DNA from: Microtetraspora sp. NBRC 16547
GTDB lineage: Bacteria > Actinomycetota > Actinomycetes > Streptosporangiales > Streptosporangiaceae
Assembly (NCBI RefSeq): GCF_030268965.1
Contig: NZ_BSSE01000009.1
Location: 1 to 64,000, forward strand
Length of the DNA: 64,000 nt
Direction: 5' to 3'
A model generated the notes under the pieces. That model was given only the letters and a program-made list of their open reading frames with translations, ran no database searches and was not told the origin of the DNA. Of the stretch, positions 1 to 9,364 are shown piece by piece. The position numbers were made by a program, and so were the translations under genes. Each line of letters begins with the position of its first letter. Positions within the stretch are counted from its first letter, which is position 1.

Positions 1-2
1 GG

Positions 3-323
3 ACCCGGCCGGCCGTCGTGATGTGCGACAAGGCCTACTCTTCCAAGAAGAACCGCGCCTACCTGCGGAAACGTAAGATCAAGGCGGTAATTCCCGAAAA
101 AAGCGACCAGCAGGCCAACCGGCGGAAACTGGGCTCCAAGGGCGGTCGTCCCCCGGGGTTCGACTCTGTCCGATACAGAGATCGGAACACGGGGGAACGC
201 TGCTTCAACCTGCTGAAACAGTGCCGTGCCGTCGCGACCCGCTACGACAAGCGCGACTTCATGTATCTCGGCACCATAGATGTCGCCTCGGTACGGATCT
301 GGCTCCGCAATCCCGTCTCGTGA
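3..323 (+). pseudogene. IS5-family transposase, C-terminal fragment running in from the left edge
   Basis: The reading frame is open to the left edge and ends at a TGA at 321-323. The translation has the pattern of the last part of an IS5-family DDE transposase: DKAYSSKKNRAYLRKRKIKA, then a VIPEKSDQQANR stretch, then ERCFNLLKQCRAVATRYDK. In intact relatives the glutamate of the catalytic triad sits in the segment corresponding to ERCFN. The N-terminal part lies outside the window, so completeness cannot be judged. The last 20 residues (FMYLGTIDVASVRIWL) fit the family loosely, suggesting drift. An IS630 element is inserted just downstream. Confidence 0.75.
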
Positions 324-339
324 TCTACAAAACACGACC

Positions 340-1575
340 TAGTGCCGCATCAGCTTGGGTTTGCCCCGTTTCGTGACGACACGCCGATCAAGGTCCCACC
401 GCGATCGGCGTGATCGCCTCACACTCTGCTCGTGGCCGAGCGGGTTCGCGTACGCGAGATCGATGACGATGAAGGAAACCGGTTGCTGCGCATCGTACGG
501 CGCGGCACGGGATCAGTGGTGACCTGGCGACGGGCGCAGATGGTGCTGCTGTCGGCCCAGGGCATGAGCACCGGTCAGATCGCCAAGGTGGCCTTCACCA
601 GCGAAGACCGGGTGCGGGATGTGATCCACAACTTCAACGCCGATGGGTTCGACTCCCTGTACCCCAAGTACAAGGGCGGTCGCGCTCCGGTGTTCACGCT
701 TCCGCAACGCCGTGAAATAAAGAAGATCGCCAAGTCCAAGCCTGCCGAGCACGGGCTTCCGTTCTCCCGGTGGAGTCTGACCAAGCTGGCCGACTTCCTG
801 GTCGCCGAGGGGGTGGTCGAGGACATCAGCCATGAGGGCCTGCGCGAGCTTCTACGTGCGGAAGGAGTCTCCTTTCAAGCCGTGAAGACCTGGAAGGGCT
901 CCCGCGATCCGGACTACGCGGCCAAGAAGGCCCGCATCGAGCACCTGTATGCGATCGCCGACGGCGAGGTCGTCCCCGACCCCGGCGAACCCGCTGTGAT
1001 CTTCTGCATGGACGAGTTCGGGCCGCTCAACTTGCAACCCCGGCCCGGTAGGCAGTGGACCGACGTCGGCGGTAAGGGCAAGGACCCCAACCGGGAACCC
1101 CGGCCGCGGATGCGCGCCACCTACACCCGCACCCAGGGTGTGCGGCACATGTTCGCCGCCCTAGACCTGGGAAAAGACCGAATGTACGGGCACGTGAAGA
1201 AGCGCAAGCGGCGCGGAGAGTTCCTTGAGTTCTGCCGCTACCTGCGCAGCCTCTACCCGCTCGAGGTCCGCATCGCCATCGTCTGCGACAACTTCAGCCC
1301 GCACCTGACCACGAAGAAGGACAAGCGAGTCGGTCAGTGGGCGGAGGCGAACAACGTCGAGATCGCCTATACGCCCACCAACTCCTCCTACCTCAACCGG
1401 ATCGAGGCCCAGTTCACCGCGCTGCGCGAGTTCACCCTCAACGGCACCGACCACGCCGACCACCGGGAGCAGGCCAGCATGATCCGCCGCTACATCGCCT
1501 GGCGAAACCGCAACACCGATAACCCCCGCCTACGACGCATCGTCAAGAGGGCAAACGTGGCCTGACGCGGCACTA
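340..1575 (+). mobile_element. Complete IS630-family insertion sequence with terminal inverted repeats
   Basis: The left end reads CTAGTGCCGCATCAG and the right end, on the opposite strand, reads CTAGTGCCGCGTCAG. The similarity continues for about 27 bp up to a shared GTTTGCC. The terminal TA dinucleotides at 340-341 and 1574-1575 fit the TA target duplication of IS630 elements. A single transposase gene fills the interior. The element sits between an IS5 fragment and the end of a minus-strand amidohydrolase gene. Confidence 0.85.
432..1565 (+). CDS. IS630-family transposase
   Basis: This 377-aa DDE transposase would cut and rejoin the ends of the surrounding IS630 element. The N-terminal ~120 residues form the usual helix-turn-helix region (SAQGMSTGQIAKVAFTSEDR). 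The catalytic core shows D194 in FCMDEFGPL, D286 in IVCDNFSPH and E325 in SSYLNRIEAQF, the triad and spacing expected of the family. The GTG at 432 opens the longest frame inside the terminal repeats. There is no internal stop, and the length is normal, so the element may be active. The stop lies 10 bp inside the right terminus. Confidence 0.93.
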   Translation: MAERVRVREIDDDEGNRLLRIVRRGTGSVVTWRRAQMVLLSAQGMSTGQIAKVAFTSEDRVRDVIHNFNADGFDSLYPKYKGGRAPVFTLPQRREIKKIAKSKPAEHGLPFSRWSLTKLADFLVAEGVVEDISHEGLRELLRAEGVSFQAVKTWKGSRDPDYAAKKARIEHLYAIADGEVVPDPGEPAVIFCMDEFGPLNLQPRPGRQWTDVGGKGKDPNREPRPRMRATYTRTQGVRHMFAALDLGKDRMYGHVKKRKRRGEFLEFCRYLRSLYPLEVRIAIVCDNFSPHLTTKKDKRVGQWAEANNVEIAYTPTNSSYLNRIEAQFTALREFTLNGTDHADHREQASMIRRYIAWRNRNTDNPRLRRIVKRANVA

Positions 1576-1616
1576 GGGCCCGGCCGTGGGATACGGGCGG
1601 GCCCGAGATCCACGTG

Positions 1617-2837
1617 TCAGAACGTCGGAGGCTGCAGCAACGCCATGGCGTTGTCGCGCAGGATCTTCTTGGCGTCACTGGGGTCGAGCTTGTCGAGGTA
1701 TCGGGCGAAGTCCGCCGGCTGCTCGGTACCCTCGGCGTGCGGGAAGTCCGATCCGAACAGGACTCGGTCCACGCCGATCAACTTGGCCAGCCCGGCGACG
1801 TCCTCCTCCGGGAACGGTGCCACCCAGAAGTGCCGCTTGAACACCTCGGACGGAAGCTCTTCGACGACCGCGCCGAAGGCCTGGATGTGCCGATCGACGA
1901 TCCCACCCGCGTGGTCGAGAGAGTGGAGGACGTACGGCACCCACGCAGCGCCCAGCTCGATGGATACGATGCGCAGGCGGGGGAACCGCCCGAAGACATT
2001 CCCGAGCACGAGCGCCATCGCGGTGTCGATCATGGGTCGGTCACCCGCGAACAGGGAGTAGCGCAGGTTGTTCTCATACGCGGGATCGCCCTGGCCGTAA
2101 CGCTGCCAGAGCATCTTGAATGCGGCGTCGTACGCGTCGCCGCCACCGTAGGTGTGATAGGCGACCGGGGCGCCGGAGTCGTTCAGCAGCGACCAGAACG
2201 GGTCCCAGACCGGGTCTGCGGGCGAGCGGCCGTTGGCGGGGCCGGGGCGCAGCACGACGATGCGAGCCCCACGGCTCAGGACGAGCTCGAGCTCCTTCGT
2301 CGCCTCGACCGGGTCCAGGACCGGGATCGCCGGAGCCGAGTAGAGCCGATTCTGATAGGCGAAGCCCCAGTCCTCCTCGACCCACTGGTTGAAGGCCCGG
2401 AAGGCCTTGTATGTCATGCGGATGTTGTCGGCGTTGAGGCCCTCGACTCCCACGCCGAGGGTGGGGAAGAGGAACGCGCCGGCCAACCCCTGCTCGTCCA
2501 TCACCTTCAGGCGAGCGTCACGCTCCTGGTAGTGGGGCGGCAACTGTTCGAGGACGCCGTACCGCGACTTGTCGTTCATCCCGACCGCGGCGGAGCCGCG
2601 CGCACCCCCACCCGACTCGAGTTCCTTCAGCCGAGCGTGGAAGGCGCCCGGCTTCGTGATGGGGTTGAACGTCGGGTTCGGCACGAGTGTCTGCATGGCG
2701 TTGCCGAACAGGATGTGCCGCCGCTTTCCCTCGGAGACCCATCGCACGAAGCGCTTGACCTCGTCATCCCCGTAACGCGTGAACGCGTCTTCGACCTCGT
2801 AGTAGTGGTTGTCCGCATCGAACAGTTGATAGTCCAT
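1617..2837 (-). CDS. Amidohydrolase family protein (amidohydrolase_2, ACMSD-like)
   Basis: A 406-aa cytoplasmic metal-dependent hydrolase or decarboxylase of the amidohydrolase-2 (TIM barrel) group. The N-terminal DADNHYYE matches the metal-binding D-x-D/N-H motif of the first strand. SIELGAAWVPYVLHSLDH in the middle and GSDFPHAEG near the C-terminus match the later histidine and aspartate ligands (GSDFPH is characteristic). The substrate is not deducible; relatives act on aromatic acids or are uncharacterised. It starts at an ATG. It is a lone gene between transposon debris on both sides, and the upstream region 2838-2938 is AT-richer and could hold its promoter. Confidence 0.8.
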   Translation of the reverse strand: MDYQLFDADNHYYEVEDAFTRYGDDEVKRFVRWVSEGKRRHILFGNAMQTLVPNPTFNPITKPGAFHARLKELESGGGARGSAAVGMNDKSRYGVLEQLPPHYQERDARLKVMDEQGLAGAFLFPTLGVGVEGLNADNIRMTYKAFRAFNQWVEEDWGFAYQNRLYSAPAIPVLDPVEATKELELVLSRGARIVVLRPGPANGRSPADPVWDPFWSLLNDSGAPVAYHTYGGGDAYDAAFKMLWQRYGQGDPAYENNLRYSLFAGDRPMIDTAMALVLGNVFGRFPRLRIVSIELGAAWVPYVLHSLDHAGGIVDRHIQAFGAVVEELPSEVFKRHFWVAPFPEEDVAGLAKLIGVDRVLFGSDFPHAEGTEQPADFARYLDKLDPSDAKKILRDNAMALLQPPTF

Positions 2838-2934
2838 GTGCTCTCCCGGCGTGATCAGAGGTCACCGCTGCACGAGCGCGCCAGCTCGGGCAACTCGCCT
2901 CAATGCTAGCCGAGTTTCTAGAACAAGAATATAG

Positions 2935-3291
2935 TTATCTAAGGCTGGTTGTTCCGCAGCAGTTGCGTCCACGGAGAAAGCGGCTGTGCTGGACGGTCAG
3001 CCCGGGCACCTGCTCGGCGAAGGTCTTCGTGCCCCAGGCGTCGTTGCCGCACCGAAACCGCCGCACCCGCAGGTGAAGCACGGTCTCCCAGCCGCTGATC
3101 GCGGTATCGCACACTCACCTCTCGTAGCTGTCGTGCACGCGTAGGGAGATCATCCCGCGCCGCGCGCATGCTGCTTGCGATGAGCGGATTCTGGCGCGGA
3201 TCCGTATCGACCTGCCCGATCGGCCCACGTGGTCGATCTGCAGGCCGAACGGGTGGGGGAAGAGACTCGCGAGCAACTCCAAGATCGTCGA
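2935..3291 (-). pseudogene. ISL3-family transposase remnant (N-terminal part, internal stop)
   Basis: Read on the minus strand, one frame gives ILELLASLFPHPFGLQIDHV, then RIRARIRSSQAACARRG and RVHDSYER. It meets a TGA at 3115-3117 and continues in the same frame as DTAISGWETVLHLRVRRFRC and FAEQVPGLT. This is the N-terminal zinc-ribbon part of an ISL3-family transposase, so a single nonsense mutation splits it. The zinc-ribbon cysteines are also partly lost (ACARRG where relatives have CPACG). The catalytic domain is absent. It is unrelated to the ISL3 copy at 26.5 kb except by family. Confidence 0.7.
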
Positions 3292-3322
3292 GACGCGTGA
3301 AGGTGAGCGGCATGAGACGAAG

Positions 3323-5640
3323 TTACGCCGCGCCCACCGTGTCGAACGAGGCCCGGATCCGCTCGGCCTGCTGGTCACGTGATCGCTCCGCGAGGCCGCG
3401 CAGCGGTGTCAGCTCACGAAGGATGCGACGCGAGCGGATGCCCGCGGACAGTGACTTCGTCGCCTCAGCGAACGCGGCGGCCTCGTCGCCGCTGGCCAGG
3501 TGCGCCATGGCCAGCCGGCCCGATAGTAGGTGCGGTTGTGCTGACCGAGCCGAGGTTCGACGACCACCTCGGCGAAGCGCTGCACGGCTCGTCGCGCTTG
3601 GCCCAGGTTGATGGCGGCCATCCCCTCGTTGCCGGTCAGCTCTGCGGCGTCCACGAAGCGGACCCATGGCGGGTCGTCCTCGTGCGGGCCGCGGTCCAGC
3701 TCGCGCCATGCCTTGGTGATGGCCGAGCGGTAGGCGAGCTCGTCCTTGAGCATGGAGTGCGCGTACGCCTCCCGGAGCGCGAGCAGGGCGTGCACGCGTG
3801 GGGTCGCACACCGCCAGGCAGACGCCTCGGCCGCGGCGACGAACCGCAGGGCCTCCCGTGCCCGGCCGGGTTCCTCGCGAGCCAGCCGTACGGCCTGCAG
3901 CGCCGAGTTTGACGCCACGTGAACCTGGAGGACCGGGTCGTCGGAGTGGGTGGCGTAGAGGTGGGCTTCGCCGTACAGCCGGCGGGCGAGTTGCTGATCG
4001 TCGGAGTCGTAGGCCAGCCACCCGGCGCACACGCACAGCTCTCCCGCCACAGACAACAACTGGCAGCTGATCGACTCGGAGAACTCGGCGTTGTCGAGCA
4101 GTGCACGTACGCGCGAGAGCTGGAGGAGAGCCGTCCTGATCAAGACCAAGCCCCCGACCTGCTGTTCCTGACGATTGGCGGTCAGGCACCGCGCGGTCTG
4201 ATCCAGAACGTCGTCGGGTTCGCCTTGATCGAGAAACTCCTTGAGATCGCTGACCAGGCCAGATACTCCTTGCGAGCCACCCAGGGCGGCGATCTGGTCG
4301 GCGTAGTCGAGTAGCCGGTCGCTGGACAGGACCCCAGCACCGAGGCCGTGGTAGGCCGCTTCCCGCAGCGCCGTTGGCGCATCGCTGCCATGAGCGCGCT
4401 CGCTCCACAGGTCATGCAGGACCCGGTGGGTCTCCCGGGTGACCGTCGGCGACAGCCGTACCCGCAGAACACTGGCCATGAGCTGGTGCAACTGGTAGCG
4501 GTCCTCCGGCGCCGGATAGACGAAGGAGTACGACGTCAGCCTCTCCCAGGCGATCTGGCCGGCGGGAAGATGGAAAGCCTGGGCCAGCCGGTTGAACAGC
4601 TCGAAGTCGAAGGTGCGCGCGATGCCCAGCAGCTCCAGGTAGCGGCGCTCGTCCGGATCGACGTGTTGCAGGAAGCGCTGCATGATCTCGTCCTGAGAGA
4701 CCACCTGCCTTTTGCTCTCGCTGTCGACCGCGAGATGCAGATAGAACGGCACGCCGATGCTTGCCTGTGCGATGACCTCTCGCATGTGGGGATCGGTGAC
4801 GCCGCCGTCAGTCAGCAGTTCCATCCGGGCTTCCATCGGAAGCCCTTCCAAAGGAAGCTCACGGATGATGTCTCCCCAGTCGGAGGCGTACTGCTGCCAG
4901 AGCAGCGGTTCCCGGCTGGCCACGACAACGAGGCCGCGATCGAGCTGGGCCACCAGATCCCGCAGCCACACATCGGAGGCCGCCTGGCCGAGCGCGTCGT
5001 AGGCATCGATCACGACGAGGTACGGCCTACCCTTGCGGCCGACACGGAGATCCTCGGCGAACAGGTAGGTGACCGCGTCGACCAGATCCGCGCCGGGAAG
5101 CTGGTCGAGCTGGCCCAGCGTCTCGTCGGTACGCAGGTGACGCCGCCGCTTGCGCGCGTCGGCTCCCCGGTCCAGCAGTTTGACCAGGCCGACCGCGGTG
5201 GCGAACACCGGTACGCCGGCGGCGGTGTCGAGCACCTCCGTGAGGACCTCGCTGGACTCGACGAAGGGAAGCTCTCGCCTGGTCAGCCCGAGGTGCGGGT
5301 GCAGCCGCTGCCATAGCACCGCGTACGCGATGTCGTACCGGTCGAACCGTACGCCCTGGCGGCCGAGTTGCATCCGCAGCACGGCCAGAGCGTCCTCCTG
5401 CTGGCGGTGTGCCGGGACCTGGAGATCCAGTGTGGCCACCATGCAGGTGTCCTGCGCGCGCTGCTCGAACTCCCGCAGCAGGCGCGACTTTCCGATCCCG
5501 CCCACACCGGTGACGTTCAGGACCCGCGGGCCGTGGCCGATCTTGCCGAGTTCTTCATCGAAGATCGCCCGTTGGTCCTCGCGGTTGACGAAACGGCGAT
5601 GCAGCGCCGCGACCCGACGGAATCGGGGTTCGAGGGCCAT
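3323..5640 (-). CDS. STAND-type NTPase with C-terminal helical repeats, frameshifted near its 3' end
   Basis: A large regulatory or defence-type ATPase. From an ATG at 5640, preceded by AGGAAGAGG, the protein has a P-loop GVGGIGKS at about residues 45-52. A likely Walker B (YLVVIDAYDAL) lies near residue 210, followed by a helical region resembling TPR/AAA-lid repeats. The frame running to 3409 degenerates after NRTYYRA. The frame ending at 3323 continues sensibly from there (LAMAHLASGDEAAAFAEATK ... RIRASFDTVGAA). One missing base near 3515-3525 would therefore restore a ~770-aa protein. This may be a real inactivating mutation or a sequencing error. A longer start (5769) is possible but lacks a ribosome site. 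Cellular role unknown; STAND ATPases often act in signalling or phage defence. Confidence 0.7.
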
Positions 5641-5843
5641 CCGACCTCTTCCTGTGAGCACGACCATCTCACTCTCGCCCCGTACGCCGAGAATGTGGTG
5701 GCGCATGCGAGCCGCCGCCGCTCTTTCCTGGCGGCGGAAGACACCGATGACTATCAAAGATCGGCTCATCGTCCGAGGTCAACGAGATCGTGAATTAGGA
5801 CACCCGAAAGCGGCTCGGACAGGATTCAGGATCCCGGCTTAAT

Positions 5844-5856
5844 CGCCTTTGAGGCG
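5844..5856 (-). terminator. Short hairpin after the flavoprotein gene
   Basis: CGCCT-TTG-AGGCG forms a 5-bp GC-rich stem-loop 12 bp beyond the flavoprotein stop. It is weak and lacks a T tract, so it is only a candidate terminator. Confidence 0.25.
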
Positions 5857-5867
5857 GATGATCGGGG

Positions 5868-6413
5868 CTATAGGTCGAGGCGAATGTTGTGGAGTTCCTT
5901 GTGCAGCTCGTTCCAGGGGAATGAGGCCGCGCCGGGAGCGCCGGAGTTGGGCGCGGGAAGCCGATCGGGGTCGAGGATGATCGACACGCCGCAGCCACGC
6001 AGTACGGCGACGCTCGTGGAGAAGGCGGGGTGGCGTGCGAGCGCTTGGTTGGGCCACGGCACGGCCACGATCGGCAGTCCGAGTCCGATGGCCTCATTCA
6101 ATAGCCCGAGTGCCAGGGTGTCGCTGATGCCTTGGGCCCACTTGTTGATGGTGTTGAAGGTCGCCGGGACGACGGCGATGGCGTCGGGTGGTGGCAAAAC
6201 GTCGGGCTCCTCCGGGCGCTTGTAGCCGCTGCGTACCGGGAAGCCGGTGGTCTCTTGGAGACGATCGGCGTCGATGAACTTCGTGCCCGAAGGCGTCGTG
6301 ACCACGCAGACCGTCCATTGATCTGCCTGGGCATGCTCCACGAGGGTGGGCAGGTCCCCTGCGGGACGTCCTCCACATGCGATCACGTACAGCACGGGCT
6401 TGCCTTGGGCCAT
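5868..6413 (-). CDS. Flavoprotein (HFCD/PPC-decarboxylase-like fold)
   Basis: A 181-aa protein of the flavoprotein (DFP-like) family, homologous in fold to phosphopantothenoylcysteine decarboxylase. Visible landmarks are the N-terminal strand PVLYVIACGGRPA, the VVTTPSGTKFID segment, and AVVPATFNTINKWAQGISD, which corresponds to the flavin-binding PATANT-like motif of the family. The substrate is unknown; it is too short and lacks the synthase half to be a CoaBC. It is transcribed divergently from the XRE regulator at 6526 across a 112-bp gap. That arrangement suggests the regulator controls it. Confidence 0.8.
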   Translation of the reverse strand: MAQGKPVLYVIACGGRPAGDLPTLVEHAQADQWTVCVVTTPSGTKFIDADRLQETTGFPVRSGYKRPEEPDVLPPPDAIAVVPATFNTINKWAQGISDTLALGLLNEAIGLGLPIVAVPWPNQALARHPAFSTSVAVLRGCGVSIILDPDRLPAPNSGAPGAASFPWNELHKELHNIRLDL

Positions 6414-6525
6414 GTCTCGCCAATCTCCGTCCGCCGGCGCTCACCGAGAGCTACGATCCGTTGACTACCGGGTGAATCTGACGTGTTCTTCGGCGAACAC
6501 TACGTCCCAGGTGTGAGGTCGTGCC

Positions 6526-7776
6526 ATGGCGGCTGAACCGAGCGAAGACCGCGGGCTGGATCGGAGCGTCGGACAGCGCGTTCGCGCGCTGCGGCTGCGC
6601 AAGGGGCTCGGGCTCCGAGCCTGTGCCGAACTGTGCGGGCGAACCGAAGAGTGGCTCCGGCAGGTGGAGCGAGGCGAGCAACGGCTGGACAAGCTCTCCA
6701 CCTTGGTCAGCCTGGCGGGCGTACTCGGCGTACGGGACCTCGGGCTCATCGTCGAAGAACGCCTCCAGGGGATGACGTGCGTGGTCAGCGACGGCAGCCG
6801 GCTCCGGCACGAGGCCGTTCCCGCCATTCGCAAGGTGATCTCCATGCCTATCTATCCGATTGAGACGATCAGTGAGGTGCCCGCGAAGATCGAGAGCATG
6901 CGGCGTCGCCTTACCATGGCCTGGTCGATGTGGCACATGTCCGCGCGGCCGTACACGGCACTGGGCGGGGTGGCACCCGGGCTGCTCACCGACGCGCTGG
7001 CCCTGCACCGAACAGCGGAGCCCAAGGAACGCCGGAAGACGTGGGCCATTCTGGCCGAGACGTTTCAGCTGGCCCAGCGCTTTCTCTACTGCGTGGGTGA
7101 GCCGGAGTTGGCGGCACGAGCGGCGGATCGGGCGTTGCTGGCGGCCGAGGAGACGGACGATCGCCTGCTGATGGCGCTCTCCGCGTGGACGTCTACCATG
7201 GCGGCCCTGGGCCGTAGCGAGATTGAGGAAGCACGAGATGTAGCGGAATGCGCCGTGCACCATCTGGAACCAGAACTTTCCTCATCGAAGGCCGCCTTGT
7301 CGGTATGGGGCTCTCTACACCTGTTCACGGCGATCGCCTATGCGAAGAGCCGGCGACCCGCGGATGCGTGGCGGCATTGGGATCGGGCGAGGGATGCGGC
7401 AATCGCGCTGGGGGCGGCTCATCACAACCCGTTGACGATGTTCGGCCAGGCCAACGTGGGCATCTACGCCGTCGCCATCGAGGTGGAGACAGGGCGTTCG
7501 GGCGCGGCGGTCGACCGTGCCAAGGCCATAGAGGTCTCCACGATTCCGTCCTCCAACCGGCGGGCGCAGCACCTGCTCGACCTGGCTCGCGGCCAGCTGC
7601 GGCACAGGGACTCCGACGGAGCCCTGGCATCGCTTCGGCTGTCCGAGACGCATTCGGCGGAAACGCTCATGTTCAGCCTGCCAGCCAAGCAGACGGTCAT
7701 TGAGATGATCGAGGCGAGCCGTCGTCCTTCCCCCACGCTGCTGGATCTGGCCGTACGAGCTCGCGTGATCGCGTAG
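6526..7776 (+). CDS. XRE-family transcriptional regulator with TPR-like C-terminal domain
   Basis: A 416-aa regulator. Residues ~14-66 form an XRE helix-turn-helix (VGQRVRALRLRKGLGLRACA, then ELCGRTEEWLRQVERGEQRL). The remaining ~330 residues are alpha-helical repeats rich in Ala/Leu/Arg (e.g. RAADRALLAAEETDDRLLMA), resembling TPR sensor domains of actinobacterial regulators. It starts at an ATG after GAGG. It diverges from the flavoprotein gene and lies 58 bp upstream of a three-gene operon of unknown function, either of which it may control. The inducer is unknown. Confidence 0.85.
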   Translation: MAAEPSEDRGLDRSVGQRVRALRLRKGLGLRACAELCGRTEEWLRQVERGEQRLDKLSTLVSLAGVLGVRDLGLIVEERLQGMTCVVSDGSRLRHEAVPAIRKVISMPIYPIETISEVPAKIESMRRRLTMAWSMWHMSARPYTALGGVAPGLLTDALALHRTAEPKERRKTWAILAETFQLAQRFLYCVGEPELAARAADRALLAAEETDDRLLMALSAWTSTMAALGRSEIEEARDVAECAVHHLEPELSSSKAALSVWGSLHLFTAIAYAKSRRPADAWRHWDRARDAAIALGAAHHNPLTMFGQANVGIYAVAIEVETGRSGAAVDRAKAIEVSTIPSSNRRAQHLLDLARGQLRHRDSDGALASLRLSETHSAETLMFSLPAKQTVIEMIEASRRPSPTLLDLAVRARVIA

Positions 7777-7834
7777 CCGCCACCCCCAACCGCTGCTTGG
7801 GTTCGTGATCCGCGGGTGGACCTACGGTCACCGC

Positions 7835-8188
7835 ATGAACCGAGATCTTCCCGATCCGAGAGTCATAGATCGAGCCCTGAAGACCCTCGCGTCGGAGCTG
7901 GAGGCCCGGCGGTTCGCCGTACAGGTGCGCACTCCTGAGGGGCGTCCGCCGCACCTTCTCATCATCAATCCCGAGGCCCCCGTCCTCACGGAGAACGTGC
8001 TGGTCGCTCCGGACGAGGCCGGGGAGCTGAGCTACTGGTTTCCCTGGCCCAACCGGATTGCCTCGGTCACGGCCGTGTCCGGCGCCGCCGACCTTGTCGA
8101 GAACGTCCTCGCTGAGGTGGGCCGAGGGATGGGCGAGGTGCCCTGCCCGGTGCGGATAGGCGGTTGTGCCGCCGGTGAGTCGCCATGA
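7835..8188 (+). CDS. Hypothetical protein, first gene of a three-gene operon
   Basis: A 117-aa soluble protein that I do not recognise. The ATG at 7835 (MNRDLPDPRVIDRALKTL) is preferred over an earlier GTG because the product reads like a compact alpha/beta protein from there. Its N-terminal helix is followed by strands RRFAVQVRTPEG and HLLIINPEAPVLTENVLVAP. There are no cysteines apart from two near the C-terminus and no signal peptide. It overlaps the next gene by ATGA at 8185-8188, implying translational coupling with the two genes that follow. Confidence 0.6.
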   Translation: MNRDLPDPRVIDRALKTLASELEARRFAVQVRTPEGRPPHLLIINPEAPVLTENVLVAPDEAGELSYWFPWPNRIASVTAVSGAADLVENVLAEVGRGMGEVPCPVRIGGCAAGESP

Positions 8189-8544
8189 TTCTTCACGGGA
8201 CGGAGACACCGAAGCCGGTCCGCATCCGTGACGGCGTACGCGTCGCACCGGGCGAGACGGATCTTCCACCGCCATTTCACGGTGTCCATGTCGCTCCCTT
8301 GCAGAGGGAACGTGACGAGATCTACTGGTTCCAGCCGACCCAGCGCTGCACTCGTCTCCGCGTCCGCGAGCACACCTGCGAGTGCAAGGCGACGATCTAC
8401 GAGCTGTGCCAGGCAGGCGGCCTGACGTTCATCCGTCGCACCGTCCGTGGGCCTGATGGTCCGGTCGTTCACGAGAGCCCCTGGCTCATCGCCGCGAAAG
8501 CCCGGCGGCTGTGGCTGGACCTGCTGCTGGGCCAGGCCCGATAG
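8185..8544 (+). CDS. Small conserved protein with C-x-C motif (copy A of a duplicated module)
   Basis: A 119-aa protein of unknown function. Its second half (RVREHTCECKATIYELCQAG, then GLTFIRRTVRGPDGPVVHE) is almost identical to the 118-aa protein encoded at 30103-30459 on the other strand; the N-terminal ~50 residues differ more. The C-E-C pair plus a third cysteine could bind a metal, but this is inference. It overlaps the preceding gene by four bases. It is followed after 39 bp by the larger partner at 8584, as in the second copy of the module. Confidence 0.7.
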   Translation: MILHGTETPKPVRIRDGVRVAPGETDLPPPFHGVHVAPLQRERDEIYWFQPTQRCTRLRVREHTCECKATIYELCQAGGLTFIRRTVRGPDGPVVHESPWLIAAKARRLWLDLLLGQAR

Positions 8545-8583
8545 CTCTCCTCCATTCACTCTCAATTGAAGGAGCGTAGATTG

Positions 8584-9306
8584 ATGACGCCCATCAGCGA
8601 GCCGCGCAGCGGGTTCGGCGTGCAACTGCCGGTCGCGTTCGACCCGCGCTGGAACCGTATCCCCGGCATCGGCGTGCACGGCACCACCATCACCGTCGAG
8701 CCGGAGAGGTACTTCTTCCGGTTCGAGAGTCCAACCTGGTTGCTGTGCGACTGGCGGATCGTCACCGACGAACTCCTGCTCGCCGAGGAGACCTCGCAGG
8801 CGGCGGTTGAGCAGCTCGCCTTGGATGTCGTGAAGGAGTACGGCTTCTCGACGTCCGACGCCGGGCTGGTGCTGTCCACCGCCTGGGACGTCTACGGCAA
8901 CCTCTTCCGAGACGAGCACCTGCCCGCCCTTGGCCTGCCCCAGGTCACCGCCGAACACTTGCGGATGCTGCGCGAGGCCGCGACCTTCATGGCCCTGAAC
9001 AAGGTCGAACTTGACGGGCACATCTCCAACGTCGGCCCGTGCGGGTTCTTCCCCGCCGCAACCAGCGTCGTCTTCGACCTGTCCGAGGAAGAGGCCGACA
9101 CGCTGGACAGGGTCGGCACCTGGTTCCACGAGTACCACCGCATCGAATCCATCAAGGCCCACGCCGCACTCGGCGGACGGCTCGTCCACGGCCACTCCGG
9201 CGTAGCCTGTATCCCGTATGGCGCCTCGATGGAGACCTTCCGCGCCGAACTGGCTGACTTCCGCCAAGAATGGCTCGCCAAGGTCTACGCCTGCCGGGTC
9301 ACCTGA
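8584..9306 (+). CDS. Conserved hypothetical protein (copy A of a duplicated module)
   Basis: A 240-aa protein, start ATG 8584 preceded by GAAGGAG at 8568-8574. It is very similar over its whole length to the 248-aa protein at 29312-30058. Both share GFGVQLPVAFDPRWNRIPGI, LGLPQVTAEHLRMLREAATF and KVELDGHISNVGPC. I do not recognise a known domain. Copy B carries an 11-residue insert with an extra Cys near the C-terminus (GCQSVPDQSGGACVPYG versus GHSGVACIPYG). Function unknown; the pair is preserved together at two loci about 20 kb apart in opposite orientation. Confidence 0.72.
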   Translation: MTPISEPRSGFGVQLPVAFDPRWNRIPGIGVHGTTITVEPERYFFRFESPTWLLCDWRIVTDELLLAEETSQAAVEQLALDVVKEYGFSTSDAGLVLSTAWDVYGNLFRDEHLPALGLPQVTAEHLRMLREAATFMALNKVELDGHISNVGPCGFFPAATSVVFDLSEEEADTLDRVGTWFHEYHRIESIKAHAALGGRLVHGHSGVACIPYGASMETFRAELADFRQEWLAKVYACRVT

Positions 9307-9364
9307 GAGGCGCTATGTGGCCGCGCCTGGGGCCGTGAACCGGTGTGTTGCTTCGCTCACGTCG

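Noticed and set aside
318-318. A gene-sized partner for the IS5 tail upstream of the IS630 element
   Set aside because: Nothing of the IS5 5' half is in the window, so no complete element can be claimed.
1614-2909. 431-aa open frame on the plus strand
   Set aside because: It is antisense to the amidohydrolase gene, which has clear family motifs. The frame shows only the mirror composition expected in GC-rich DNA.
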